Part shown: positions 21,785 to 28,653 of the stretch, piece by piece
Position numbering within the stretch: position 1 is the stretch's first letter
Layout of the letters: each line of letters opens with the position of its first letter
Assembly: GCF_002081825.1 (NCBI RefSeq)
Contig: NZ_MUKU01000004.1
Location: forward strand, 62,001-126,000
Direction: 5' to 3'
Length of the DNA stretch: 64,000 nt
Source: Chromobacterium haemolyticum
GTDB taxonomy: Bacteria; Pseudomonadota; Gammaproteobacteria; Burkholderiales; Chromobacteriaceae
Translations under genes and position numbers: made by a program
Notes under the pieces: generated by a model
Told to the model about the DNA's origin: nothing
The model's database searches: none
Seen by the model: only the letters and a program-made list of their open reading frames with translations

Positions 21785-22978
21785 ATGAAAGAATTCGAGC
21801 ATGCCGGCTTGAAACTCGGCAGTCACTTCCAGCCTATCTACAGCCTGGCTCATCGCCGCACGATAGGAATGGAAGCCTTGCTGCGCGCCAGACAGGATAC
21901 CTCCCCGCTGACGCCGGCGGAGGCCTTTTACTCCGTCGTCTCTCCCGAACGCCGCCACCAGTTGGATCTGGCTGCGAGCGAAGCCCATGCCGTCCGTTTC
22001 AGCCAGATGCAGAGCGACCACCCTTGCTGGCTGTTTCTCAATATCGACGCCGCGTCCTTATCGCGGCCAGAGCGCGCGATGGCCTTGGCCAACAGCATCA
22101 AGGCCGCCGGGCTAGACCCCAGCCAAGTGGTGCTGGAAGTGCTGGAACATGTTCTGGAAGTGGACGAGGCGCTGATTGAAGGGGTGAATGTACTGAAAGG
22201 CAGCGGGTTTCTGATCGCCATCGACGACTTTGGCGTCGGCCACTCCAACCTGGACCGCGTCTGCCAGCTAGAACCGGACTTGGTCAAATTCGACCGGCAC
22301 CTGCTGCGCGCCGCCGTCCATCAGCCGCGCACCCGCAACCTGCTGGCCAAGCTGGTGCGGTTGATGCACGAAATTGGTGCTTTGGTGGTGGAGGAAGGGA
22401 TAGAAACCGATCAGGACGTGCTGATCGCGCTGGAGTCGGGCTGCGATTTGGTGCAAGGCTATTTCGTCGCTCACCCCAGCGATCAGCCGGATCAGGACCA
22501 CATCATCACCCCTCGCATCGATGAACGCTGGGATGAGCTGATGGCGCGCGAACTGCTGAAACGCAAACTGACCCGGCGCCAGATCGAGCTGGCGCGACAA
22601 TCTTTTGTTCAAAGCGCCATCTCGCTCATGCAAGGCACGCCGTTCGACTTGGCCGCCAAGCCGATGCTGGCACTGCCGGACGTGGTGCGCTGCTTCCTGC
22701 TGGACAGCGCCGGACGCCAGATCGGCCGCAACCTGAACAGCCGCCAGCCGCGGGCCGCCGCCAATCCCAAGTTCGCGCCGCTGGTGGACACCACCGGCGC
22801 CGTCTGGTCGCGGCGCAGCTACTTTCAACATGCGGTGGACCAACCCGGCGTGCTGTATATGAGCGAGCCTTATCTGTCCATGACCGACACCCGCTCCTGC
22901 GTAACTATCTCGATGGCGATAGAAATCGACGAGATCATGCACGTGCTATGCGCCGACGTGCTGATTCCCCAGCACTGA
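21785..22978 (+). CDS. EAL-domain protein with C-terminal YkuI-like sensor domain
   Basis: Candidate c-di-GMP phosphodiesterase or receptor, 397 residues, no membrane segment. The EAL domain covers about 10-240: GMEALLR (Glu30), LFLNIDA, VLEVLEHV, IDDFGVGHSNL, LVKFDR, VVEEGIET and VQGYF. The metal and catalytic acidic residues, the Lys and the final Gln all appear present, but loop 6 reads GVGHSNL instead of the usual G(T/A)GYSSL. Residues 280-395 resemble the PAS/Cache-like domain of YkuI (VVRCFLLDSAGRQIGRN, VLYMSEPYLS). GGAGG precedes the ATG. Activity is uncertain. Confidence 0.88.
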   Translation: MKEFEHAGLKLGSHFQPIYSLAHRRTIGMEALLRARQDTSPLTPAEAFYSVVSPERRHQLDLAASEAHAVRFSQMQSDHPCWLFLNIDAASLSRPERAMALANSIKAAGLDPSQVVLEVLEHVLEVDEALIEGVNVLKGSGFLIAIDDFGVGHSNLDRVCQLEPDLVKFDRHLLRAAVHQPRTRNLLAKLVRLMHEIGALVVEEGIETDQDVLIALESGCDLVQGYFVAHPSDQPDQDHIITPRIDERWDELMARELLKRKLTRRQIELARQSFVQSAISLMQGTPFDLAAKPMLALPDVVRCFLLDSAGRQIGRNLNSRQPRAAANPKFAPLVDTTGAVWSRRSYFQHAVDQPGVLYMSEPYLSMTDTRSCVTISMAIEIDEIMHVLCADVLIPQH

Positions 22979-22996
22979 CGGCGGCCGCGCTACGCA

Positions 22997-23794
22997 TCAA
23001 CGAAACTTCAGAATATCCTCGGCGGCCGGTTGCGGCGTGTAGGCGGCCGTCAAGGAAGGTTCCTCGTCGCCGGGCTCCGGCGCGGCCATCGGTTTGGGAG
23101 GCGTTTTGATCCGAGCCACTTCCGCCTTCATCGCGGCGCTGGCGCCCGCTTGCAGCAATTCGCCACGCAACTTGGCTAGCGCGTTTTCCGCCGCTTGGCC
23201 GTCCGCGGCACTCAGGCGCAATTCGCTCTGGGCTCGCAGCAACTGGCTTTTCGCCTCGGATAGCTCCCGCTCCAGTTCGCCGACTCGGGCCTCGGCCTTG
23301 TCCATACGCTCGCGGAATGCTTCCGCCTGCGGCTGCGCCACCGCCAGGTCCTGCGCCTGCTGCGCGGCTAAGGCTAGAGAGGAGGACAGTTGGCGGCGCG
23401 TGGCGTCCAGCTCCGCCGCCTGACGTTCGAAAGCGCCGGCAAGCTCGGCACGCAGTTGATCCAACTCGGATCGCTCGCGCTCCCAGGCCGCCTGGGCGGC
23501 GCTCAAGCTGTCGTTGGCCAGCGCCTTGGCTTGCGTCCAGATGGCTTCCAGCGCGGCCAGCCCCGCCTGGCTGACGCCTTCCGGCACCTCCCCGTCCAAG
23601 GCCGCCGCCGTCGCCGGCTGCACTCGTCGCCAGTCTTTGAGCACCACACTGGCGGAGTCCATGTCCACGCCCGCCAGTTGGCGGACCTGGTCCACGGCGG
23701 GGAGCCGCTTGCGACCGGACTTCTCGTATAGTTCCGTAGCCGCCGCGATAATGCGCTCCCGTGTCTCCGCCGATATCTTGCCCGCCTGGTTCAT
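22997..23794 (-). CDS. KfrA-like DNA-binding coiled-coil protein
   Basis: Protein of 265 residues with an N-terminal KfrA-type DNA-binding domain (ETRERIIAAATELYEKSG; LPAVDQVRQLAGVDM) and a long alanine/glutamate-rich coiled coil (about residues 85-225). KfrA proteins are best known from plasmids, where they self-regulate and aid segregation; chromosomal copies also occur. ATG 23794 (MNQAGK) is preferred to an upstream in-frame start. It converges with the EAL gene, 18 bases apart. An AT-rich palindrome upstream (23923-23950) is a possible operator. Confidence 0.82.
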   Translation of the reverse strand: MNQAGKISAETRERIIAAATELYEKSGRKRLPAVDQVRQLAGVDMDSASVVLKDWRRVQPATAAALDGEVPEGVSQAGLAALEAIWTQAKALANDSLSAAQAAWERERSELDQLRAELAGAFERQAAELDATRRQLSSSLALAAQQAQDLAVAQPQAEAFRERMDKAEARVGELERELSEAKSQLLRAQSELRLSAADGQAAENALAKLRGELLQAGASAAMKAEVARIKTPPKPMAAPEPGDEEPSLTAAYTPQPAAEDILKFR

Positions 23795-23922
23795 AAAGCC
23801 GCGTCCTCGCCCATCTTTCCAACTGCGTTGCCGGTACGCCTGGCCGATGCCAGGCGTCAGAAATACGCCGAAACCCAAGGATTCGGCAGCAAGGCAAATT
23901 CCAGCAGAACCGCTGGCAAGCG

Positions 23923-23950
23923 GACATAGGATTTTTCCTAAAAAAATAGG
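23923..23950. promoter_or_regulatory. AT-rich nested palindrome upstream of the kfrA-like gene
   Basis: TAGGA and TCCTA are paired around four T residues, and the TCCTA half is part of a second palindrome, CCTAAAAAAATAGG. It lies about 130 bases upstream of the kfrA-like start and before the dolP terminator. KfrA proteins bind palindromes near their own promoters, so an operator role is plausible but unproven. Confidence 0.4.
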
Positions 23951-23981
23951 CGATTCCTCGTCCCCGCTCCGACTGACAATG

Positions 23982-24003
23982 AAAAAACCCGGCGTAAGCC
24001 GGG
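23982..24003 (-). terminator. Intrinsic terminator after dolP
   Basis: On the minus strand CCCGGC and GCCGGG form a 6-bp stem with loop TTAC, followed by six T residues. It lies 23 bases after the dolP stop. Confidence 0.9.
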
Positions 24004-24026
24004 CTGGTCATCGCGGGACATCCGCG

Positions 24027-24611
24027 TCACTGCGCGATGTCGTTGATGTATTCGAACAGGGTCACCACCTTTTGCACGCCGGAAGTCTCGCTGACCACCT
24101 TCGCCGCCGCCGCGCCTTCGGCCTGGGTCACCATGCCCAGCATGTAGACCACGCCGCGCTCGGTCACTACCTTGACGTTGTTGGGGTTGTAGCCTTTGCC
24201 GTCCAGCAGGCGCGTGCGCGCCTTGCTGGTCACCCAGGTATCGCTGCTGCGCTCGGAAAAGCCGGACGACGGCGCCACTACCGTGTAGTTGAACACGCGG
24301 CGCACATTGGGGATGCCGCGCGCGGTCAGTTCCGCTTGCTGGCGCGCCTGCTCGCTGGGCACTTCGCCGGTCAGCAACACCGCGCGGTTGAAGCTGGTGG
24401 TGTTGACGTGGGCGGACGGCAACAGTTTGCCGATCTGGTCGGCGGCTTTCAGTTCGATGCCCTGATCGTCCACATAAGCGCCGCTAGTGCGACGGTCGGT
24501 GGCCACCAGCGCGCCGCCGGCGGCGCCCGCCGCCACTACGCCGAAACAACCGCTCAAGGCGCTGCTGAAACCAGCAGCCAGCAATACCGCGAATACGCGA
24601 CGCTTCATCAT
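24027..24611 (-). CDS. dolP: Outer-membrane lipoprotein with two BON domains (DolP/YraP)
   Basis: Division- and outer-membrane-integrity lipoprotein, 194 residues. Signal peptide with lipobox LSGC (Cys22), then BON domain 1 (about 48-112, [17 protein letters not shown]) and BON domain 2 (about 125-192, [13 protein letters not shown]). Its start overlaps the diaA stop (ATGA). The gene order lpoA-yraN-diaA-dolP, divergent from rsmI, matches E. coli, which supports the name. GGGAGGTGA in the end of diaA is its ribosome-binding site. Confidence 0.92.
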   Translation of the reverse strand: MMKRRVFAVLLAAGFSSALSGCFGVVAAGAAGGALVATDRRTSGAYVDDQGIELKAADQIGKLLPSAHVNTTSFNRAVLLTGEVPSEQARQQAELTARGIPNVRRVFNYTVVAPSSGFSERSSDTWVTSKARTRLLDGKGYNPNNVKVVTERGVVYMLGMVTQAEGAAAAKVVSETSGVQKVVTLFEYINDIAQ

Positions 24612-25198
24612 TCACCTCCCAACAGCATGTAATCAATGGTGTCGCACAAGGCGTGGACCACCAGGGTGTGCACTTCCTGAATCCGGCAACGGCGCAACGC
24701 CGGCACGATCAACTGAATGTCTTCCGGCGACAGGATCTCGGCCACTTTGCCGCCGTCCATGCCGGTCAAGGCGATCACGCTCATGCCGCGCTCGTGCGCC
24801 GCGTAGATGGCTTCGATCACATTGGCGGAATTGCCGGACGCCGAAATCGCCAGCAGCAAATCGTTGGTATGCCCCAGCGCGCGCACTTGCTTGGAAAACA
24901 CCATGTCGAAATCGTAATCGTTGCCGATAGCGGTCAAGGCGGAACTGTCTGTGGCTAGCGAAATCGCCGCCAATCCCGGCCGCTCCTTCTCGAAGCGCCC
25001 CACCATTTCCGCGGCGAAGTTTTGCGCGTCCGCCGCCGAACCGCCATTGCCGCAAGCCAGAATCTTGCCTTCGTTCATCAGGCAAGCCACCATCTGTTCC
25101 GCCGCCGCGGCTATCGCCGGCGCCAACAGCTCCATCGCCTCTTGCTTGATGGCGATGCTTTCCAGGAAATGCCCGCTGACGCGGTCAATCAAATCCAT
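24608..25198 (-). CDS. diaA: SIS-domain protein DiaA (GmhA-like)
   Basis: In E. coli DiaA binds DnaA and promotes timely replication initiation; the related GmhA is sedoheptulose-7-phosphate isomerase. It has 196 residues, the length of DiaA. It has the SIS motif [11 protein letters not shown] (residues 49-59), [25 protein letters not shown] and [16 protein letters not shown], close to DiaA in wording and synteny. A GmhA function cannot be excluded because isomerase residues such as a Glu after NFAA and a C-terminal His are present. Confidence 0.88.
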   Translation of the reverse strand: MDLIDRVSGHFLESIAIKQEAMELLAPAIAAAAEQMVACLMNEGKILACGNGGSAADAQNFAAEMVGRFEKERPGLAAISLATDSSALTAIGNDYDFDMVFSKQVRALGHTNDLLLAISASGNSANVIEAIYAAHERGMSVIALTGMDGGKVAEILSPEDIQLIVPALRRCRIQEVHTLVVHALCDTIDYMLLGGE

Positions 25199-25238
25199 GG
25201 GACATCCTTATCTCTCTAGGGCCTGTCGGCCCATAGCA

Positions 25239-25574
25239 CTACATGAAAATATTCTGCAACCATTGCGGCTCCGCCTCGCCCACGGTCAACACCGCGTCAA
25301 AACGGCATGGCGCGTCTATTCCCTTTTGGGACAGATAGACCTCGGCGGCCAGCATGAGTTTCCTTTGCTTGGCCGCGCCTATGCTCGCGGCCGCGCCGCC
25401 AAAGGCCGCGCTGGCGCGATGGCGCACCTCGATGAACACCCAGTAGCGCCCATCGCGCATGATCAGATCGATTTCGCCGCCGCGACAGGACCAGTTGCGC
25501 TCCACCAGCGTCAGACCCCGCCTCAGCAGCCAGGCCAGCGCCCTATCCTCGGCGAGCCGGCCCTGGAGATTCAC
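25239..25574 (-). CDS. yraN: YraN family endonuclease-like protein (UPF0102)
   Basis: Small protein of 111 residues with a restriction-endonuclease-like fold: [23 protein letters not shown] (residues 17-39) and [13 protein letters not shown], containing the E..D..ExR pattern. Function unproven. The start is GTG at 25574, overlapping the last base of the upstream lpoA-like stop (TAGTG), which suggests coupled translation. Confidence 0.92.
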   Translation of the reverse strand: MNLQGRLAEDRALAWLLRRGLTLVERNWSCRGGEIDLIMRDGRYWVFIEVRHRASAAFGGAAASIGAAKQRKLMLAAEVYLSQKGIDAPCRFDAVLTVGEAEPQWLQNIFM

Positions 25575-26707
25575 TACGGCTGCTCCAGGCTTAGCACCGC
25601 CATCGGCAGTTGGCGCTCGAACAGACGGTCGCGCCCCAGCCTCAGGTCGCCGGTGACGCCGTCCAGCCTCAGCCCCGCCGGCTGCCTGGCGCCCGCCAGC
25701 AGCACCGCCAGCCGCCAGGCGTCCACGCCCAGCGCGTACAAACGCTCGGTCTGCACCGTCAACGCCGCCGCAGGCCGCGGATAGCGCTTCACCGCCGGGT
25801 GCTCCGGCATCAGGAACCAGGGCATGTCTATCACCCTCACTCCGGCCAAGGCCGCCGCGCTGCCCCGGCCGTTAAGCTGGGAGGTGCCGTACACTGGCAA
25901 CTCCGGCGCCAGCGCGGTCTTGACGATGCCCGCCTCGTGAGCGTCCAGCGCCATGAACACCGCGTCCGAGCCGACCGCCGCCTGCAGTATCGCAGGCAAG
26001 CTGTCCTGCTTGGCCTCCAAGGCCATGGGCGACTTGCCTCGGCTCAGGACCCGCCACTCGTCGATGAAAGCCTGACGCAACCGCTGGGACAGGTTGTCCG
26101 CGCCGAACAGCAGCAAGGGGTTGGCCCGGCCGTCTTCATGCATCAGGCGCGCCACTTGGCGCGCCTCGCCTTCGACGATCAGCGACAAGGAGAACAGTTT
26201 GGGATTGGCCGGCACTTCGCGGCCTATCGAATTCAAGGCCAGCGTGGGCACAGACACCAGCGGCGCCACCGCGGCGATGGCGCCGCGCGACAACGGGCCT
26301 ATCACCACATTGACCCCGCCGGCCAGCGCCTGGCGGTAGCTGGCCACCGCGGTGTCCTCGGACGCGTCGATGGGCACCAGCTCGGCGTTCTGATCCACGC
26401 TCGCCGCCGCCTCCACCCCGCTGCGCACCACCGCGGCGGCTTCGCCCAGAGTGGCTGAGCCGGTGGGCAGCAGCAGGCCGACGCGCAGGCGGCCGTTGGC
26501 CGGCTGCGGTTTCGCCGCCGTCGCGCTGGCGTCGCGCGGCGCGGCCGCCGGAACAAGCGGCTTAGGCGCCGGCTGGCCCAGCAACTTGAGCGGCGCGGTG
26601 TTGCTTTGGATGATATAGTCCGGGGTTTGCGCCATTGTCGGCGTCAACCAAGTCATCAAGACGCCAACCAACAGCGGAGTCAGTCTTTGCATACTTCGTT
26701 CGCTCAT
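25574..26707 (-). CDS. lpoA: Penicillin-binding protein activator, LpoA C-domain type
   Basis: Periplasmic or outer-membrane protein of 377 residues resembling the C-terminal (periplasmic-binding-protein fold) half of LpoA, which activates PBP1A in E. coli. It has a signal peptide ([18 protein letters not shown]) but no lipobox cysteine and no N-terminal TPR domain, so it is a short form. Motifs include [30 protein letters not shown] and [12 protein letters not shown] at 26692 (MQRLTP) is an alternative start, directly abutting the proposed rsmI start. First gene of lpoA-yraN-diaA-dolP. Confidence 0.85.
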   Translation of the reverse strand: MSERSMQRLTPLLVGVLMTWLTPTMAQTPDYIIQSNTAPLKLLGQPAPKPLVPAAAPRDASATAAKPQPANGRLRVGLLLPTGSATLGEAAAVVRSGVEAAASVDQNAELVPIDASEDTAVASYRQALAGGVNVVIGPLSRGAIAAVAPLVSVPTLALNSIGREVPANPKLFSLSLIVEGEARQVARLMHEDGRANPLLLFGADNLSQRLRQAFIDEWRVLSRGKSPMALEAKQDSLPAILQAAVGSDAVFMALDAHEAGIVKTALAPELPVYGTSQLNGRGSAAALAGVRVIDMPWFLMPEHPAVKRYPRPAAALTVQTERLYALGVDAWRLAVLLAGARQPAGLRLDGVTGDLRLGRDRLFERQLPMAVLSLEQP

Positions 26708-27583
26708 CTGCTTGAATCAGCCAGGGAAAGTTTCTGTCGCGGCACATTATATGTGGTGGCCACGCCCATTGGAAATCTGGCGGACATCAGCGCCCGCGCC
26801 TTGGCGGCTTTCAGCGCCGCCGATGTGGTCTGCGCCGAGGACACGCGCGTCACCGGACAACTGCTGTCCGCCTACGGCATCCACGCTAAACGCCTGGTCA
26901 GCCTGCGCGAGCACAATGAGCGCGGCATGGCCGAACAAGTGGTGCGCTGGCTGTCCGAAGACCAAATCGTGGTGCAGGTGTCGGATGCCGGCACTCCGGC
27001 GGTGTCGGACCCCGGCGCGCGGCTGGCGGAAGCGGTGCGCGCCGCCGGCTTGCCGGTGCGGCCGGTGCCCGGCTCCAGCGCGGTGATCGCCGCCTTGTCC
27101 GCCAGCGGCCTGACCGCGTCCTCCTTCTTGTTCCACGGCTTCTTGCCGCCCAAGAGCGGCGAGCGCCGCAAAACGCTGCGCCAATGGCTGTCCGCGCCAT
27201 ATCTGACCGTGTGCTACGAAGCGCCTCACCGCATCGTCGACGCCCTGCGAGACATCGTGGCGGAGCTGGGCCCGGAGCGCCGCGTGCTGCTGGCGCGCGA
27301 ACTGACCAAGACCTTCGAGACCTTCCGGAACCTGCCGGCCCAGGAAATGCTGGAGTGGGTGGAATCCGATTCCAACCAGCAGCGCGGCGAGATTGTATTG
27401 ATTCTGGACGCGGCCCCGGCACGCGACGAGGCCGACGACGCGGTGCCGGAAAACACCGTGCGCGTGCTCAAGCTGCTGGCGGCAGAGTTGCCCACCAAGC
27501 AGGCGGCCTCCCTGACCGCGCAAATCTGCGACGGCAACCGCAAACAGCTCTACGACCTCGCGCTCAAACTGAAGCAGGATTGA
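26687..27583 (+). CDS. rsmI: 16S rRNA C1402 2'-O-methyltransferase
   Basis: SAM-dependent methyltransferase of about 298 residues. Family blocks: GTLYVVATPIGNLADISARA, CAEDTRVTGQLL, VSDAGTPAVSDPGARL, FLFHGFLPPKSGERR, TVCYEAPHRI. No ATG lies at the expected distance from the first conserved block. TTG 26687 is chosen because it follows GGAG with a 7-base gap and gives about 18 residues before GTLYVV. An ATG at 26606 would overlap the divergent lpoA gene by 100 bases. The start is therefore uncertain; the body is not. Confidence 0.92.
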   Translation: MHTSFAHLLESARESFCRGTLYVVATPIGNLADISARALAAFSAADVVCAEDTRVTGQLLSAYGIHAKRLVSLREHNERGMAEQVVRWLSEDQIVVQVSDAGTPAVSDPGARLAEAVRAAGLPVRPVPGSSAVIAALSASGLTASSFLFHGFLPPKSGERRKTLRQWLSAPYLTVCYEAPHRIVDALRDIVAELGPERRVLLARELTKTFETFRNLPAQEMLEWVESDSNQQRGEIVLILDAAPARDEADDAVPENTVRVLKLLAAELPTKQAASLTAQICDGNRKQLYDLALKLKQD

Positions 27584-27613
27584 GCCGCCGTCCAGCGCCA
27601 GGGGAAAAAAGGA

Positions 27614-27642
27614 TTTACAAAGCGATTTGCTATCGCTATTAT
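27614..27642 (+). promoter_or_regulatory. Sigma-70 promoter of tRNA-Leu
   Basis: TTTACA (27614-27619) and TATTAT (27637-27642) are separated by exactly 17 bases. The predicted start is about 18 bases before the mature tRNA. Confidence 0.82.
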
Positions 27643-27666
27643 TCGTTCTCTCGGAATGCCGAAGAC

Positions 27667-27751
27667 GCCCGGATGGCGAAATTGGTAGACGCAGGGGATT
27701 CAAAATCCCCCGCCGCAAGGTGTGTCGGTTCGAGTCCGACTCTGGGCACCA
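27667..27751 (+). tRNA. tRNA-Leu (anticodon CAA)
   Basis: An 85-base class II tRNA: acceptor GCCCGGA pairs with TCTGGGC, the anticodon stem is GGGGA/TCCCC with loop TTCAAAA (anticodon CAA, reads UUG), there is a long variable arm, and the T loop is GGTTCGAGTCC. CCA is encoded. It is flanked by its own promoter and a terminator. Confidence 0.97.
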
Positions 27752-27780
27752 GCGATTTGGCAAGCCGAAACCCAAAAAAA

Positions 27781-27811
27781 CCCCGCACAGCGCAAGCTAT
27801 GCGGGTTTTTT
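27781..27811 (+). terminator. Bidirectional terminator between tRNA-Leu and the DUF2939 gene
   Basis: CCCGCACAGC pairs with GCTATGCGGG around GCAA, followed by six T on the plus strand. Seven A residues just before the stem give a T tract on the minus strand, so it can serve both the tRNA and the converging DUF2939 gene. Confidence 0.9.
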
Positions 27812-27831
27812 GTTGTCTCAAGAAGCCGTCC

Positions 27832-28392
27832 TTATTCCGGCAGGCGCACCGCCGACAGTTTCCAGCCCAACCAGCCGTCGCGCTTGAACACTAGACCGAG
27901 CGACTGTTCGGGTTTCTCCTTCTGCTTGACCGTCACCACGAAACGATCGATGTCTTCATAGCCCATGGCCGTGTCGACGCCGGCGCGCGGCTCCGTCGAC
28001 GCTGCGCCGCCTCCGCCGGCCGCCGGCTCATCCGTGCCGCCTTGCGGCAGGCCCGGCTTGGGCTTGACCCCTCGCATCATCAAGGCCAGGCTTTCCGGCG
28101 TCACCATGGCGTCCACCACCGGGGCGATCACCGCGTCGGCAATGGCCGCGCCCATCGCCGCCAAAGGATTCTTGTCTTTGGATTGGTTCAACTCCAGCAC
28201 CGACTTGGGCGCAACAGCCTCTTTCAGACTATTGCGCAAGGCGGGGTAGTCCACATAGCCGGACAACTTGGCCGCGTCGCGCGCGTCCAGCGCCTGCTGC
28301 ATGCCGCGCACCGCCAGATACGGCGTCGCATAGAACCACGCCCCCAAGGCCAATACCGCCGCGCCCAGCGTCAACTTCATTTTCATGCTCAT
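27832..28392 (-). CDS. DUF2939 family protein
   Basis: Protein of 186 residues with one N-terminal membrane helix or signal anchor (LTLGAAVLALGAWFYATPYLA) followed by a DUF2939 region: AVRGMQQALDARDAAKLSGYVDYPALRNSLKEA is typical. A Gly/Pro-rich linker lies near 112-135 and a C-terminal WLGWKLSAVRLP ends it. AGGGGG precedes the start. Function unknown. Its upstream region carries an inverted-repeat element from 28507. Confidence 0.85.
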   Translation of the reverse strand: MSMKMKLTLGAAVLALGAWFYATPYLAVRGMQQALDARDAAKLSGYVDYPALRNSLKEAVAPKSVLELNQSKDKNPLAAMGAAIADAVIAPVVDAMVTPESLALMMRGVKPKPGLPQGGTDEPAAGGGGAASTEPRAGVDTAMGYEDIDRFVVTVKQKEKPEQSLGLVFKRDGWLGWKLSAVRLPE

Positions 28393-28506
28393 GTTTATCC
28401 CCCTGAATCAAGCGGCCGCCTCATGCGGCTCATAAAGTCTACAGACCGCCGGCCGTCGCGCAGATTCCCGCCTACCACGGCAAAAAAACGCGCGGCCGGC
28501 TTCTCC

Positions 28507-28653
28507 GAGCCTGTTCAAAGTCTCGCAAGCAAGGGCAAGACAAGGTAAAAACGAGCGAAAAAGCGGAATGTACTCGTGGTACATAAGCATTTTGAGCTTG
28601 TACTCACCGTGCAACGCTCCACGAAGCACAGCAGATCGTAAACAGGTTCTCAG
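28507..28653. repeat. Inverted-repeat element, copy 1 (about 147 bp)
   Basis: Ends are imperfect inverted repeats: GAGCCTGTTCAAAGTCTCGC at the left, and CTGAGAACCTGTTTACGATC as the reverse complement of the right end. The centre has ATGTAC-N5-GTACAT next to AAGCGGA and AGCATTTT. The same structure recurs near 35.1, 39.7 and 45.7 kb. No coding frame is visible. The right end contributes the TGA stop of the TonB receptor gene. Confidence 0.85.

Noticed and set aside
28507-28653. Repeat elements considered as CRISPR, tRNA or small protein genes
   Set aside because: No spacer periodicity, no cloverleaf and no open frame with a ribosome-binding site.
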